Part shown: one piece after another, positions 26,730 through 36,252 of the stretch
How the letters are laid out: every line of letters begins with the position of its first letter
How positions within the stretch are numbered: the first letter of the stretch is position 1
DNA from: an uncultured Bacteroidia bacterium
GTDB taxonomy: Bacteria > Bacteroidota > Bacteroidia > NS11-12g > UBA9320
Length of the DNA stretch: 64,000 nt
Direction of reading: 5' to 3'
NCBI GenBank assembly: GCA_943787465.1
Contig: CALSMN010000005.1
Span: forward strand, 247,480 to 311,479
Position numbers and translations under genes: made by a program
The notes under the pieces: generated by a model
What the model was told of the DNA's origin: nothing
The model's database searches: none
Seen by the model: only the letters and a program-made list of their open reading frames with translations

Positions 26730-27950
26730 GTGAATAAAAAGAAAATTATCAATGATCCTATCTATGGTTTTATTACCATACATCATGATATCATATTTGA
26801 TTGTATACAGTTACCTGAATTTCAACGACTCAGAAGAATAAAACAATTGGGTCTAACCAGTTTAGTCTATCCTGGTGCACAACACACTCGTTTTCAACAT
26901 GCCATTGGTGCCATGCACTTGATGAAAACTGCTATTAATAGCCTAAAAGCCAAAGATATTCCCATTTCGAAAGAAGAAGAAATTGGTGTATTATTAGCCA
27001 TACTTTTACATGATATTGGTCATGGCCCTTTTTCGCATACACTCGAACACAGTTTGTTAGAGAATGTTAGTCATGAGCAAATTAGTAGTGTTTTGATGCA
27101 TCGAATTAATGAGAAGATGGATAATCAGCTATCTCTGGCTATTGCAATGTTTGAAAATAAATACAAACGCCCCTTTTTCCATCAATTAGTGAGTAGTCAG
27201 ATGGATATGGATCGACTAGATTATTTGAGAAGAGATAGTTTTTATACAGGGGTATCAGAGGGGACCGTGGGTATAGAACGTATCATACAGATGCTTAATG
27301 TAAAAGATGATCAACTTATCATTGATCAAAAAGGGATATACTCGGTAGAAAAGTTTCTAATGGCTCGTCGTTTTATGTATTGGCAGGTATATTTACACAA
27401 AACATCAATAGCAGCCGATCAAATTCTTCTAAATATACTTAAAAGAGCAAAAAAATTGGTCTCCCAAAACCATCAATTACAAGCCAGTCCATTTTTACAA
27501 TTTTTTTTAAATAATCCATTTTACAAGGAAGATCTTATCCATATTGATGTAATCGAAAATTTTTGTAATCTTGATGATAGTGAAATATACAGTGCGGTAA
27601 AACAATGGCAATTTCACCAAGATAAAACACTATCAAAGCTATGTAAAATGTTGATTAATAGAACATTATTAAAAATAGAATTATCAGATACACCTATATC
27701 TACAAATAAAATTAATCAAGCGATTAAAGATGTTACCCATTTATTACAGGTAAGCAACGAAGAAGCAACTTATTTTGTCACCACAGGAGAACTTAAAAAT
27801 AAAGCTTATTCCAATTTAGGGAACACGCTAAAAATAGGTATGAAAAATGGCGAACTCAAAGAACTATCTGAAACTTCAGAAATTTACAACCTTACCCATG
27901 ATCAAGAGCCACATGTTAAATATTTTATAACCTCTTTAAAAATAGATTAA
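26730..27950 (+). CDS. HD-domain phosphohydrolase (dGTPase/SAMHD1-like)
   Basis: This 406-residue cytosolic HD hydrolase begins at GTG (MNKKKIINDPIYGFITI). The HD motif residues are in FQHAIGAMHL, ILLHDIGHGPFSHTLEH and the later DMDRLDYLRRDS, matching the H..HD..D pattern. The sequence RRIKQLGLTSLVYPGAQHTRF is typical of the family. It immediately precedes lpxD by 12 nt, an association often seen in Bacteroidota, but a direct link to lipid A is not proven. Confidence 0.9.
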   Translation: MNKKKIINDPIYGFITIHHDIIFDCIQLPEFQRLRRIKQLGLTSLVYPGAQHTRFQHAIGAMHLMKTAINSLKAKDIPISKEEEIGVLLAILLHDIGHGPFSHTLEHSLLENVSHEQISSVLMHRINEKMDNQLSLAIAMFENKYKRPFFHQLVSSQMDMDRLDYLRRDSFYTGVSEGTVGIERIIQMLNVKDDQLIIDQKGIYSVEKFLMARRFMYWQVYLHKTSIAADQILLNILKRAKKLVSQNHQLQASPFLQFFLNNPFYKEDLIHIDVIENFCNLDDSEIYSAVKQWQFHQDKTLSKLCKMLINRTLLKIELSDTPISTNKINQAIKDVTHLLQVSNEEATYFVTTGELKNKAYSNLGNTLKIGMKNGELKELSETSEIYNLTHDQEPHVKYFITSLKID

Positions 27951-27955
27951 ATTTG
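27948..27955 (+). promoter_or_regulatory. Possible internal -7 promoter element before lpxD
   Basis: TAAATTTG overlaps the HD-gene stop and ends 7 nt before the TTG start of lpxD. It could give an internal lipid A promoter, though AT-rich sequence makes chance matches likely. Confidence 0.4.
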
Positions 27956-27962
27956 CCTTGAA

Positions 27963-29006
27963 TTGGAATTAACAGCAAAACAAATTGCCAAAATAGTCAA
28001 TGGTACCGTTGTAGGTAACCCCGATAAAATTGTAAACACGGTATCCAAAATTGAAGATGCTACCCCCCTTAGTTTATGTTTTTTATCCAATAAAAAATAT
28101 AGCCATTTTTTAAATTCAACCCTAGCTGGCATCATTTTTATTGATGATACATTATCCGAGATTCCTGAACATTTAACCATAATTAAGTGCTCACACCCCT
28201 ACGTTGCTTTTTGTCAGATACTAATTCAGTATTTTGATTACAACGATCCCAACTCGGGTATCCACCCAACTGCTGTTATTGAACCAACAGCAGAAATTGG
28301 CAAAAACTGCTACATAGGACCTCATGCCTACATAGGAAATCAGGTAACTATTGGTAGTAATTCCAAAATTTTTGCCAATACATGCATTTATGAAAAAACA
28401 ACGGTTGGACAAAATACCGTTATTTACTCAAACGTATCCATCTATTACCACTCAATAATCGGAGATGATTGTATTATACATAGTGGAACCGCGATTGGTT
28501 CGGATGGTTTTGGGCACGCACCTTTGCCAGATGGAACATATATCAAAATCCCACAAATAGGGAATGTAGTGATTGGAAATAAGGTAGAAATAGGAAGCAA
28601 TACTAGTATTGACCGAGCTAACATGGGAAGTACCATTATCGGTAATGGATGTAGAATTGATAACCTTGTACAAATAGCACACGGAGTAGAAATAGGAGAA
28701 AATACGATAATTGCAGGTCAAGTGGCTATTGCTGGAAGTACAAAAATTGGATCAAATTGCACCTTTGCGGGACAATCTGCAGTAGTTGGTCATATCACCG
28801 TGGCAGATAAAACACAACTTGGAGGACAAGGCGGAATTAATAAAGATATTAAAGAACCCGGTGGTACTTTTGCCGGATCTCCTCATCTCCCGTATAAAGA
28901 AGAGATGAAATCTCGTGTATTATGGCGAAATCTTCCAAAAATGGAAGAACGAATACGATTACTAGAAAAAACCCTAAATATTAATGAAAAACCAAAGAAT
29001 GGATAA
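27963..29006 (+). CDS. lpxD: UDP-3-O-(3-hydroxyacyl)glucosamine N-acyltransferase
   Basis: LpxD adds the N-linked hydroxyacyl chain in lipid A synthesis. The 347-residue protein starts at TTG with MELTAKQIAKIVNGTVVG, which matches the family N-terminus. An N-terminal uridine-binding domain is followed by a left-handed beta-helix of hexapeptide repeats (IGPHAYIGNQVTIGSN and following) and the catalytic His region VQIAHGVEIG. The end overlaps lpxC by 23 nt, suggesting coupled translation. Confidence 0.96.
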   Translation: MELTAKQIAKIVNGTVVGNPDKIVNTVSKIEDATPLSLCFLSNKKYSHFLNSTLAGIIFIDDTLSEIPEHLTIIKCSHPYVAFCQILIQYFDYNDPNSGIHPTAVIEPTAEIGKNCYIGPHAYIGNQVTIGSNSKIFANTCIYEKTTVGQNTVIYSNVSIYYHSIIGDDCIIHSGTAIGSDGFGHAPLPDGTYIKIPQIGNVVIGNKVEIGSNTSIDRANMGSTIIGNGCRIDNLVQIAHGVEIGENTIIAGQVAIAGSTKIGSNCTFAGQSAVVGHITVADKTQLGGQGGINKDIKEPGGTFAGSPHLPYKEEMKSRVLWRNLPKMEERIRLLEKTLNINEKPKNG

Positions 29007-30402
29007 ATTGCAAACTACCATACAAAAAGCGATTAGTGTTTCTGGTGTTGGACTTCATACTGGAAATAACGTTACCTTAACATTTGAACCTGCTCCAGAA
29101 GATCATGGCTATGCATTTCAACGAACAGATTTAGAAAATCAACCAATAATTAAAGCTGACTGTGATTTGGTAACCGATACCAGCAGAGGTACGACACTAG
29201 AAGAGCATGGCGTCAAAGTCAATACAGTAGAACACGTACTAGCCGCACTTGCTGGTCTAGAAATTGACAATTGTTTGATTAAAATGGATGCACCCGAAAC
29301 TCCAATTATGGATGGAAGTAGTAAACCATTCATAGACCTTTTGCTTCAATCTGGAATTCAGACTCAAAAGAAAGAAAGGGAATATTTCAATATTCCAAAT
29401 CGAATCAATTATTCAGACGGCAACGGGGTTGAAATGATGGCTTTGCCCGCTGATGATTATAGGCTGACCGTGATGGTCGATTACAATTCACCTGTCCTTG
29501 GGAGTCAGCATGCGTCTATTATAAATATCCAAGAATTTAAGGATGAAATATCCAATTGCCGTACATTTTGCTTTCTTCATGAGTTGGAAACCTTGGTAGA
29601 AAACAACCTAATAAAAGGTGGAGATCTTAATAATGCTATTGTTATTGTAGATCGAGTGATTGATGATAGTGAAATGGATAGTCTTGCCAAACTTTTCAAT
29701 AAAGATAAAATTGAAGTAAAAAAAGAAGGGATATTGAACAATGTTGATTTACGTTTTCAAAATGAACCTGCACGTCATAAGTTATTGGATATTGTTGGTG
29801 ATCTAGCTTTAGCTGGTGTTCCATTGAAAGCCCAGATTTTGGCTGCTAGACCCGGACATGCAGCCAATGTAGCATTTGCTAAAAAGATTAAAAAAGCCTA
29901 TTTAGCGTCTAAAAAAGAGCAAAAAGAAAATGAAAATGTTCCAGTGTATGATCCAAATATCACACCCTTATACAATCACCAGGAAATAGGCAAAATACTC
30001 CCACACAAACACCCATTTTTGCTTGTTGATAAAGTTGTTAAACTTTCACAAGTGGAAGTGATTGCCGTTAAAAATATCACAGGTGATCAGTATTTTTTTC
30101 AAGGACACTTTCCCAATGAACCCATAATGCCAGGCGTACTTCAACTTGAAGCCATGGCTCAGGCTGGAGGAGTTTTAGTTTTAGCCGGCAAAGAAAACCC
30201 TGAAAATTGGAGCACCTATTTTGTTAAAATTGAAAATGCAAAATTCAAGGACAAAGTTGTTCCTGGAGACACTCTTGTTATTCGAATGGCTTTAGTTGCA
30301 CCCATAAGAAGAGGACTTTGTGTAATGAAAGGAGAAGCTTATGTCGGTAATAAATTAGTATCAGAAGCCAGCATGATGGCACAAATTGTAGAAAATAGAT
30401 AA
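28984..30402 (+). CDS. lpxC/fabZ: Bifunctional LpxC deacetylase / FabZ dehydratase
   Basis: This fused protein of 472 residues combines two steps of envelope lipid synthesis. Residues 1-310 are LpxC, the zinc deacetylase that commits UDP-acyl-GlcNAc to lipid A, with VEHVLAAL and the ARHKLLDIVGD zinc ligands. Residues about 325-472 are FabZ, with the catalytic His in LPHKHPFLLVDKV and Glu in MPGVLQLEAMAQAGG. This fusion is characteristic of Bacteroidota. The start may be ATG 28984 or ATG 28999; both lie within the lpxD overlap. Confidence 0.97.
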   Translation: MKNQRMDKLQTTIQKAISVSGVGLHTGNNVTLTFEPAPEDHGYAFQRTDLENQPIIKADCDLVTDTSRGTTLEEHGVKVNTVEHVLAALAGLEIDNCLIKMDAPETPIMDGSSKPFIDLLLQSGIQTQKKEREYFNIPNRINYSDGNGVEMMALPADDYRLTVMVDYNSPVLGSQHASIINIQEFKDEISNCRTFCFLHELETLVENNLIKGGDLNNAIVIVDRVIDDSEMDSLAKLFNKDKIEVKKEGILNNVDLRFQNEPARHKLLDIVGDLALAGVPLKAQILAARPGHAANVAFAKKIKKAYLASKKEQKENENVPVYDPNITPLYNHQEIGKILPHKHPFLLVDKVVKLSQVEVIAVKNITGDQYFFQGHFPNEPIMPGVLQLEAMAQAGGVLVLAGKENPENWSTYFVKIENAKFKDKVVPGDTLVIRMALVAPIRRGLCVMKGEAYVGNKLVSEASMMAQIVENR

Positions 30403-30403
30403 A

Positions 30404-31186
30404 ATGATTCAACCTCTAGCATACGTAAATCCAGGTGCAAAAATCGCTGATACAGTAGTTATTGAACCCTTTGTTACTATTCATAAAAATGTAGAAATAG
30501 GTGAAGGTACATGGATAGGTTCAAATGTAACTATCATGGAAGGTGCACGAATTGGTAAAAATTGCAAGATTTTTCCAGGTGCCGTTATTTCAGCTATTCC
30601 TCAAGACCTTAAATTCAATGGCGAAATCACAACTACAGAAATTGGCAACAACACCACTATTCGAGAGTGTGTAACCATAAATCGAGGAACTGCTGCTAAA
30701 AATAAAACAGTAATTGGTGACAATTGCCTTCTTATGGCCTATTCACACGTTGCTCATGATACCATCGTGGGCAATAATGTCATCATTGGTAATGGATCTC
30801 AAATAGCTGGAGAGGTAATCATTCACGACTATGCAATCCTGAGTGGTCTAGTTGCTGTTCATCAATTTGTAAACATTGGACCCCATGTGATGATCAGTGG
30901 AGGAAGTTTAGTAAGAAAGGATGTCCCACCCTATACAAAAGCTGCACGAGAACCCTTGAGTTATGAAGGTGTTAATAGTATTGGACTCCGAAGAAGAGGT
31001 TTTACCCCAGAAAAAATTGCTGAAATACAAGAAATTTATAGAAATCTATACCTTCGAGGATTAAATAATGCAAAAGCCCTCACTAAGATTGAAACTGAGA
31101 TGCCAGCCACGCAAGAAAGGGATGAAATTATCAGTTTCATTAGGGCATCTGATCGTGGTGTCATGAAAGGATACATATCGAGATAA
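30404..31186 (+). CDS. lpxA: UDP-N-acetylglucosamine acyltransferase
   Basis: LpxA performs the first acylation of UDP-GlcNAc in lipid A synthesis. The 260-residue protein is a left-handed beta-helix with repeated hexapeptides (VNPGAKIADTVVIEPF and following) and a C-terminal helical domain. The catalytic His lies in MAYSHVAHDTIVGNN. It starts 1 nt after the lpxC/fabZ stop, and its stop codon overlaps the next gene start by one base. Confidence 0.97.
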   Translation: MIQPLAYVNPGAKIADTVVIEPFVTIHKNVEIGEGTWIGSNVTIMEGARIGKNCKIFPGAVISAIPQDLKFNGEITTTEIGNNTTIRECVTINRGTAAKNKTVIGDNCLLMAYSHVAHDTIVGNNVIIGNGSQIAGEVIIHDYAILSGLVAVHQFVNIGPHVMISGGSLVRKDVPPYTKAAREPLSYEGVNSIGLRRRGFTPEKIAEIQEIYRNLYLRGLNNAKALTKIETEMPATQERDEIISFIRASDRGVMKGYISR

Positions 31187-31782
31187 TGCCTCAAATACAA
31201 TGTAATAAAATTACAAAACGATATAATCAAGAACTATTATTTCGTGATTTTTCTTATTCATTCGAAAGTCCAAATTCATACGCCATTCTTGGCCATAACT
31301 CCATTGGCAAAAGCACACTTCTAAAAATCATTGGAGGGGTAATGGATGGAACAAGCGGCATAGTCGAATATCATCCTATGATAAGACCTGAGAATGCAAT
31401 CAGTTATACAAGTCCGGCATTAGACTTACTCTCTGATTTTACTGTTCAAGAATTATTTGATTTTCATTACCAATTTAAAAAGCCAAAAATAGATATTGTC
31501 GATCAGTTAACCTTTGCTTCATTCCAAAAACATCTTGACAAAACTTTTCAGAATTTATCCTCTGGATTAATCAATAAAGTAAAGCTAACGCTAGCCCTAT
31601 TTTCAGACACTCCTTTTCTTTTATTAGACGAACCATGTTCAAATTTTGATGAAGAAAATTGCCAATGGTATTTGAATATGATTGACCGATTTTGTAAAAA
31701 TCAACTCATTATTGTAGCCTCTAATTCGCCTATTGAATATTCCTTTTGTTCAAACCATATTAACCTTCAAAATTTTAAATAA
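31186..31782 (+). CDS. Orphan ABC-type ATPase
   Basis: This 198-residue ABC ATPase is small but complete. Walker A is GHNSIGKST, the signature region is FQNLSSGLINKVKLTLAL (LSSGL in place of LSGGQ), and Walker B is FLLLDEPCSNFD. The family's permease is absent from the window. The start overlaps the lpxA stop by one base (TAATG), so it belongs to the lipid A run. It may energise an unlinked membrane partner, perhaps for envelope lipids, but that is inference. Confidence 0.85.
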   Translation: MPQIQCNKITKRYNQELLFRDFSYSFESPNSYAILGHNSIGKSTLLKIIGGVMDGTSGIVEYHPMIRPENAISYTSPALDLLSDFTVQELFDFHYQFKKPKIDIVDQLTFASFQKHLDKTFQNLSSGLINKVKLTLALFSDTPFLLLDEPCSNFDEENCQWYLNMIDRFCKNQLIIVASNSPIEYSFCSNHINLQNFK

Positions 31783-31785
31783 ATC

Positions 31786-32241
31786 ATGAAAAAAATTATA
31801 CTCGCATTATTTGTTTGTTTAAGTATATTGGCATGTGAACCCTCCAACACCATATCCGGTAATTATGGTGATACTTCCTTTGACAAAAAACAGGCCATCT
31901 CCAGCAATCAATTGCAAGAAACCATACAGGGTAAAGACTCTCTTTTTACCGTCGTAGAAGGAAATATAACTGCTGCGTGCCAAGCCAAAGGATGCTGGCT
32001 AAAAATGGATGTTAATGGTGAAGATATGCTCGTTAAATTTAAAGATTATGGATTTTTTGTTCCAAAGAATTCTGCTGATCATCATGCAATCATCAGCGGC
32101 TGGGCATTTATTGACACTATTACCGTGGCAGAACAAAAAGAACTTGCCTTGGATAATGACGCTTCCCAAGAAGAAATTCAAAAAATTAACTCCCCTAAAA
32201 TTGAATTACAGTTTGTTGCTGATGGTGTAATTATTGAGTAA
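31786..32241 (+). CDS. DUF4920 lipoprotein
   Basis: This 151-residue protein has a lipoprotein signal (ILALFVCLSILACEPSN, Cys near residue 17). The mature part carries the DUF4920 pattern: GNYGDTSF, VEGNITAACQAKGCWLKMDV with two close cysteines, and MLVKFKDYGFFVPK followed by a His. Cysteines, Asp and His suggest metal or thiol chemistry in the periplasm, but no function is established. It starts 4 nt after the ABC ATPase gene and 6 nt before the next lipoprotein gene. Confidence 0.85.
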   Translation: MKKIILALFVCLSILACEPSNTISGNYGDTSFDKKQAISSNQLQETIQGKDSLFTVVEGNITAACQAKGCWLKMDVNGEDMLVKFKDYGFFVPKNSADHHAIISGWAFIDTITVAEQKELALDNDASQEEIQKINSPKIELQFVADGVIIE

Positions 32242-32246
32242 GTGCT

Positions 32247-32636
32247 ATGGGTCTTAAACATATGATAATTACTGTCTTAACCCTTGTTATATGGGCCTGT
32301 TCCAATCAATCAGCAGATATGTATGAAGCTTCTGATCTTTCTTTAATGATGCGTGAAATGGTAGAATGGAGTAAAGAAGCAAAACAAAAGCTTGATCGTG
32401 GAGAGCGTATCCATGAAGTTCCAGCACATTTTTTTCAATTAGCTCGCCAAAAGAGTACTCGAAATGAACATGAAGAAGAGGCTTTTCAAGCTATGGTTCC
32501 ATCATATTTAGATGCATTGAAAGGTATTGAGCGAAAAGACTCACAAGAATTCTACTATAATGCATCTATCCAAGCTTGTAAAAATTGTCATCATATTTAT
32601 TGTGGTGGCCCAATGAGCATTATTGAACAGTTATAG
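32247..32636 (+). CDS. Small lipoprotein with one CxxCH motif
   Basis: This 129-residue protein has a hydrophobic N-terminus with a lipobox (LVIWACSN). Near the C-terminus is CKNCHH, a c-type haem-binding CxxCH site, in the segment NASIQACKNCHHIYCGGP. The helical middle region (MMREMVEWSKEAKQKL) resembles the cytochrome c'/b562-like four-helix type. It probably forms an envelope haem protein next to the DUF4920 lipoprotein. The redox partner is unknown. Its stop abuts the convergent FG-GAP gene stop. Confidence 0.75.
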   Translation: MGLKHMIITVLTLVIWACSNQSADMYEASDLSLMMREMVEWSKEAKQKLDRGERIHEVPAHFFQLARQKSTRNEHEEEAFQAMVPSYLDALKGIERKDSQEFYYNASIQACKNCHHIYCGGPMSIIEQL

Positions 32637-34913
32637 CTAGTGGACAAATAATTTCTGCAACGGATAATTTTTTAATCCATCATCCATTCCAACAAAATAC
32701 ATGCCACTAGTCAAACTAGTTACATGTATTCTTGATTCCGAAAAAGTAGAACCCTTTGTTACAACGCTACCCGTTAAATCATATATCGTGTAGTCAAGTT
32801 GTTTTTTGGTATCCGTCTCAATAGTAAAGAATGTTGAAGTAGGATTGGGTATGACTCTAAAACTTCCTATTGGTTTTGAGGTTAAAATACGATTTGTTTT
32901 TCTAAAACCCTTCATAAAACTTAATCCGCCGCGGTCATTACCCACCATAATATCTGGATTGCCATCTGCATTCAAATCAGCTGAGGATAAATACGTTCTT
33001 CTTCCCCAATCCTTAGAATAAAGCGCCTCAGAAAATGACTTTTTCATAAAATTTTCCATCTCAACAAAATCTTGGGATAAATCTGATGTAATTTCATATA
33101 AACGAATTACACCTTGGTTGTTTCCAACGGCTATACATCGAGATCCATTATTCCAATGCAATACTTCTGGTGCACTGTACCCATAGTTTTGATAGACCAT
33201 CGTATCATAAATTACCCCGTCAGAACCTAATTTTGATGTACGAACCAACTCATTAACAATAATTCCTCCAAATGTATCTTGGGTGAGGGCAAATACTGGA
33301 CTTGTTTCACTACCTGAGTTTTTGTAATAATCTATTGTGCCATTGTATCGCCCCACCAACAAATCGGTTAAACCATCGCCATTTATATCATCAAAATGGG
33401 GTGCGGCAAAGTTCTCAACCTGTATATCTTCAAAAATAGCAGTAATAAACGTGAATGAAGGAGAGGTTTTGGAACCTATATTCTGATAATAACTAATGGT
33501 ACCGTCTAATTTACCCACAAATAAATCCATATCATCATCACCATCTATATCTGTGAACGTAGGTACAATACCTTGTATGGATTGTGATTTTAAACCTAAA
33601 TAATCTCCGTCAATAAGTTTAAAATCGGGCATACTTGAGGTGCCAATATTTTCAAAATATACTAAAAAATCAGTCGTATCACCTGTAACATAATGATTTC
33701 CGCTAGTTCCTAAAATAAGGTCTTGATCCATATCTCCATCTAAATCCACAAATGTAGGCGAGCTATGAGACCCAAAATCAATCATATCACCGACCAAAAA
33801 ATCATTGTTTTGAAAAACAAAATCTACATTATTTGATGTTCCTTTATTTAAAAACAAGAGTACATTATTGGCTTCATGAATGGGATAAGACGACTTATCT
33901 ATTTCATTGCTACTCAATACCAAATCCTTTACTCCGTCAAGGTCTACGTCCACATAAGACATAGCTGGAGCTACAGGAATAAGGGGTTCTATTTCTTCAC
34001 TAAAATACATAGAATCTATGGTTAAGAAAGTGTCTTTGTAATAGTTCAAATCTGCTTTACCGTTTCTAAAAAAATAGATGGGATTGGTGGCTCTCTCTGA
34101 ACTGCCAAACAACAAATCCATATCACCGTCTTCATCTTCATCAAAAAGTAAGATTGTCTTTGTAGCTACGTGTTTTTTCTTCTGTTTATAGGCTTCGTAG
34201 AAATAGCAGGGTGCATTTATAATGAGTTCTGCATTATATTCATCAACCCCCCCAAAGCACTTATCTACAATATCATAGGTTATCTTTTCCAATTGGAAAT
34301 TACTATCCGCACTGGTATTCCGATTGAAAATCATCTGTGAACCCGTGACATTTAAATTTGTAATAAAATCCAGATCAGAGTCTCCATCTACATCAACAAT
34401 AGCTGGTAGACATCCTTTAATTTCTGATAATTTTTTATAAGGATTGAAGGGAACATAATTGACACGATCAAAGGCAAATAATCCCTTAATTTTATCAAAT
34501 TGTGGAAATGTGGTTCCATTATTTTGATACAGCACTACGGAATCACCCGTATATAACCATAAGTCTGGGTTTTGATCTTGATTATAATCATGCAATTGCA
34601 TGAACTCCTGACCCAGTGGAAATAGCTCTTCATATTTGGGTTCGTATATGTATGTCAAATTACCCTTGACTATTTTTGTCAAAAAAGTGAGTACTTTATT
34701 ACCATTTCTATCATAGACAAACAAATCCTGTTTGCCATCATTATTCAAATCGATATTCGAAAATTGTGGTTGATTCATTCCCCCCGTTAATGCCAATGCA
34801 TAAGGGTTACCCTCCTGATTTCTAAAAATTGGATCAAATGAAATTTCAAACAATTGAGCCCATACACTGAATGAACAAAACACTATAATAGACACAAATC
34901 CAATTTTTTTCAT
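32637..34913 (-). CDS. FG-GAP/VCBS repeat secreted protein with T9SS sorting domain
   Basis: This is a 758-residue exported protein with a signal peptide (MKKIGFVSIIVFCSFSVWAQ). At least eight calcium-binding DxDxDGxxD-type motifs are visible, such as DLNNDGKQDLFVYD, DVDGDSDLDFI, DEDEDGDMDLLFG, DLDGDMDQDLILG, DIDGDDDMDLFVG and DINGDGLTDLLVG. They mark a beta-propeller-like repeat fold as in integrin alpha subunits. The last ~80 residues (IPNPTSTFFTIET ... LTSGMYFVGM) form a type A T9SS sorting domain. It is likely a surface or secreted adhesin-like protein. The ligand is unknown. Confidence 0.9.
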   Translation of the reverse strand: MKKIGFVSIIVFCSFSVWAQLFEISFDPIFRNQEGNPYALALTGGMNQPQFSNIDLNNDGKQDLFVYDRNGNKVLTFLTKIVKGNLTYIYEPKYEELFPLGQEFMQLHDYNQDQNPDLWLYTGDSVVLYQNNGTTFPQFDKIKGLFAFDRVNYVPFNPYKKLSEIKGCLPAIVDVDGDSDLDFITNLNVTGSQMIFNRNTSADSNFQLEKITYDIVDKCFGGVDEYNAELIINAPCYFYEAYKQKKKHVATKTILLFDEDEDGDMDLLFGSSERATNPIYFFRNGKADLNYYKDTFLTIDSMYFSEEIEPLIPVAPAMSYVDVDLDGVKDLVLSSNEIDKSSYPIHEANNVLLFLNKGTSNNVDFVFQNNDFLVGDMIDFGSHSSPTFVDLDGDMDQDLILGTSGNHYVTGDTTDFLVYFENIGTSSMPDFKLIDGDYLGLKSQSIQGIVPTFTDIDGDDDMDLFVGKLDGTISYYQNIGSKTSPSFTFITAIFEDIQVENFAAPHFDDINGDGLTDLLVGRYNGTIDYYKNSGSETSPVFALTQDTFGGIIVNELVRTSKLGSDGVIYDTMVYQNYGYSAPEVLHWNNGSRCIAVGNNQGVIRLYEITSDLSQDFVEMENFMKKSFSEALYSKDWGRRTYLSSADLNADGNPDIMVGNDRGGLSFMKGFRKTNRILTSKPIGSFRVIPNPTSTFFTIETDTKKQLDYTIYDLTGSVVTKGSTFSESRIHVTSLTSGMYFVGMDDGLKNYPLQKLFVH

Positions 34914-34976
34914 GAACGCATTTTTTTATCGACTACTAAATTAACACTTTTGTCGTACAACATAATCGCAAACACC

Positions 34977-36245
34977 GTGCAAATTGAATTATTTTACAAT
35001 CTCTTTACGCAATGTGATTTTAAATTCACAACAGACAGTAGAACTATCCCAGCAGGGAGTATTTTTTTCGCACTTAAAGGTGAAAATTTTAACGGTAATC
35101 GATTTGCAGAACAGGCCCTCAGTAAAGGAGCTAGTTATGCCGTAATCGATGAAAAATTAGAGACTCCTGATCCTCGTCTTATCCTGGTAAACGATGTTTT
35201 ACAATTTATGCAAGAGTTGGCTCATTTTCACCGTAAATGTTATGATATTCCTATTTTAGCTATTGGTGGAAGTAATGGCAAAACTACCACCAAAAATCTC
35301 ATCGAATCAGTGTTGAAGCAACGTTTCAAAACACACTGCACCCAAGGTAATTTCAACAATCATATTGGGGTACCCATTACCTTACTACAACTCCCCATCG
35401 ACTGTGAAATGGGTATTATAGAATTAGGCACAAATAGCCCTGGCGAAATTGAAGCATTGTGTCAAATTACTGCACCCACACACGGCTTGATTACTAATAT
35501 TGGTAAAGAACATTTGGAAGGTTTTGGTACGTTAGAGGCTGTAGCTAAAGAGGAAAGTGAAATATATCACTACCTCCTTCAAAACAAGGGTGTGGCTTTT
35601 ATCAATGGGGATGATGAATGGCTTATTCGAATGAGTAGAGCGCTTACCCAAAAAATTCCTTTCTCTAAAAATGCAGTTAACATCCACACATTGGTTCCGA
35701 GTATTTCGTTCTCCTATAAAAACACGAACATCCAATCCTCGCTCATGGGTGATTACAACCTTGACAATATTTTAACGGCGGTTGCCATTGGGGAATATTT
35801 TGGGCTGAGTATGGATCAAATTAAGCAGGGAATCGAATCCTATGTGCCAGATAATAACCGTTCGCAATGGATACGCAAAAGTACTCATCATATCTTATTG
35901 GATGCCTACAATGCCAATCCCAGTAGCATGCACGTAGCCATTCAAAATTTTATACAAATGCCTCAACCCACTAAAGTTTTAATTTTAGGAGATATGTTCG
36001 AACTTGGTGAAACTGCGGATGTAGAACATCTAAATTTACTGAAATGGATTGATACTCTTCCTGTACATCAGGTATATGTTTTAGGAGAACATTTTAATCG
36101 AGTTGCCCCACAGTGCCATCATAAGGCCTATTTATCCATGGATGATTTAGGCTTACAAATTAAAAAAGACCACCTGTTGGATGCGGCCATTCTAGTCAAA
36201 GGTAGCCGAGGAATGAAAATGGAGCGTATATTAGAATACCTCTAA
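34977..36245 (+). CDS. murF: UDP-N-acetylmuramoyl-tripeptide--D-alanyl-D-alanine ligase
   Basis: MurF adds D-Ala-D-Ala to the peptidoglycan precursor. I place the start at GTG 34977 (MQIELFYNLF), which matches the Bacteroidota N-terminus; the track's TTG at 34950 adds 9 residues. The Mur N-terminal domain has FFALKGENFNGN, the ATP-binding loop is AIGGSNGKTTTKN, and the central domain carries TQGNFNNHIGVPIT and LGTNSPGEI. The C-terminal domain has LLDAYNANPSSM and LGDMFELG. Length (422 residues) is normal. Confidence 0.95.
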   Translation: MQIELFYNLFTQCDFKFTTDSRTIPAGSIFFALKGENFNGNRFAEQALSKGASYAVIDEKLETPDPRLILVNDVLQFMQELAHFHRKCYDIPILAIGGSNGKTTTKNLIESVLKQRFKTHCTQGNFNNHIGVPITLLQLPIDCEMGIIELGTNSPGEIEALCQITAPTHGLITNIGKEHLEGFGTLEAVAKEESEIYHYLLQNKGVAFINGDDEWLIRMSRALTQKIPFSKNAVNIHTLVPSISFSYKNTNIQSSLMGDYNLDNILTAVAIGEYFGLSMDQIKQGIESYVPDNNRSQWIRKSTHHILLDAYNANPSSMHVAIQNFIQMPQPTKVLILGDMFELGETADVEHLNLLKWIDTLPVHQVYVLGEHFNRVAPQCHHKAYLSMDDLGLQIKKDHLLDAAILVKGSRGMKMERILEYL

Positions 36246-36252
36246 ATACGGA

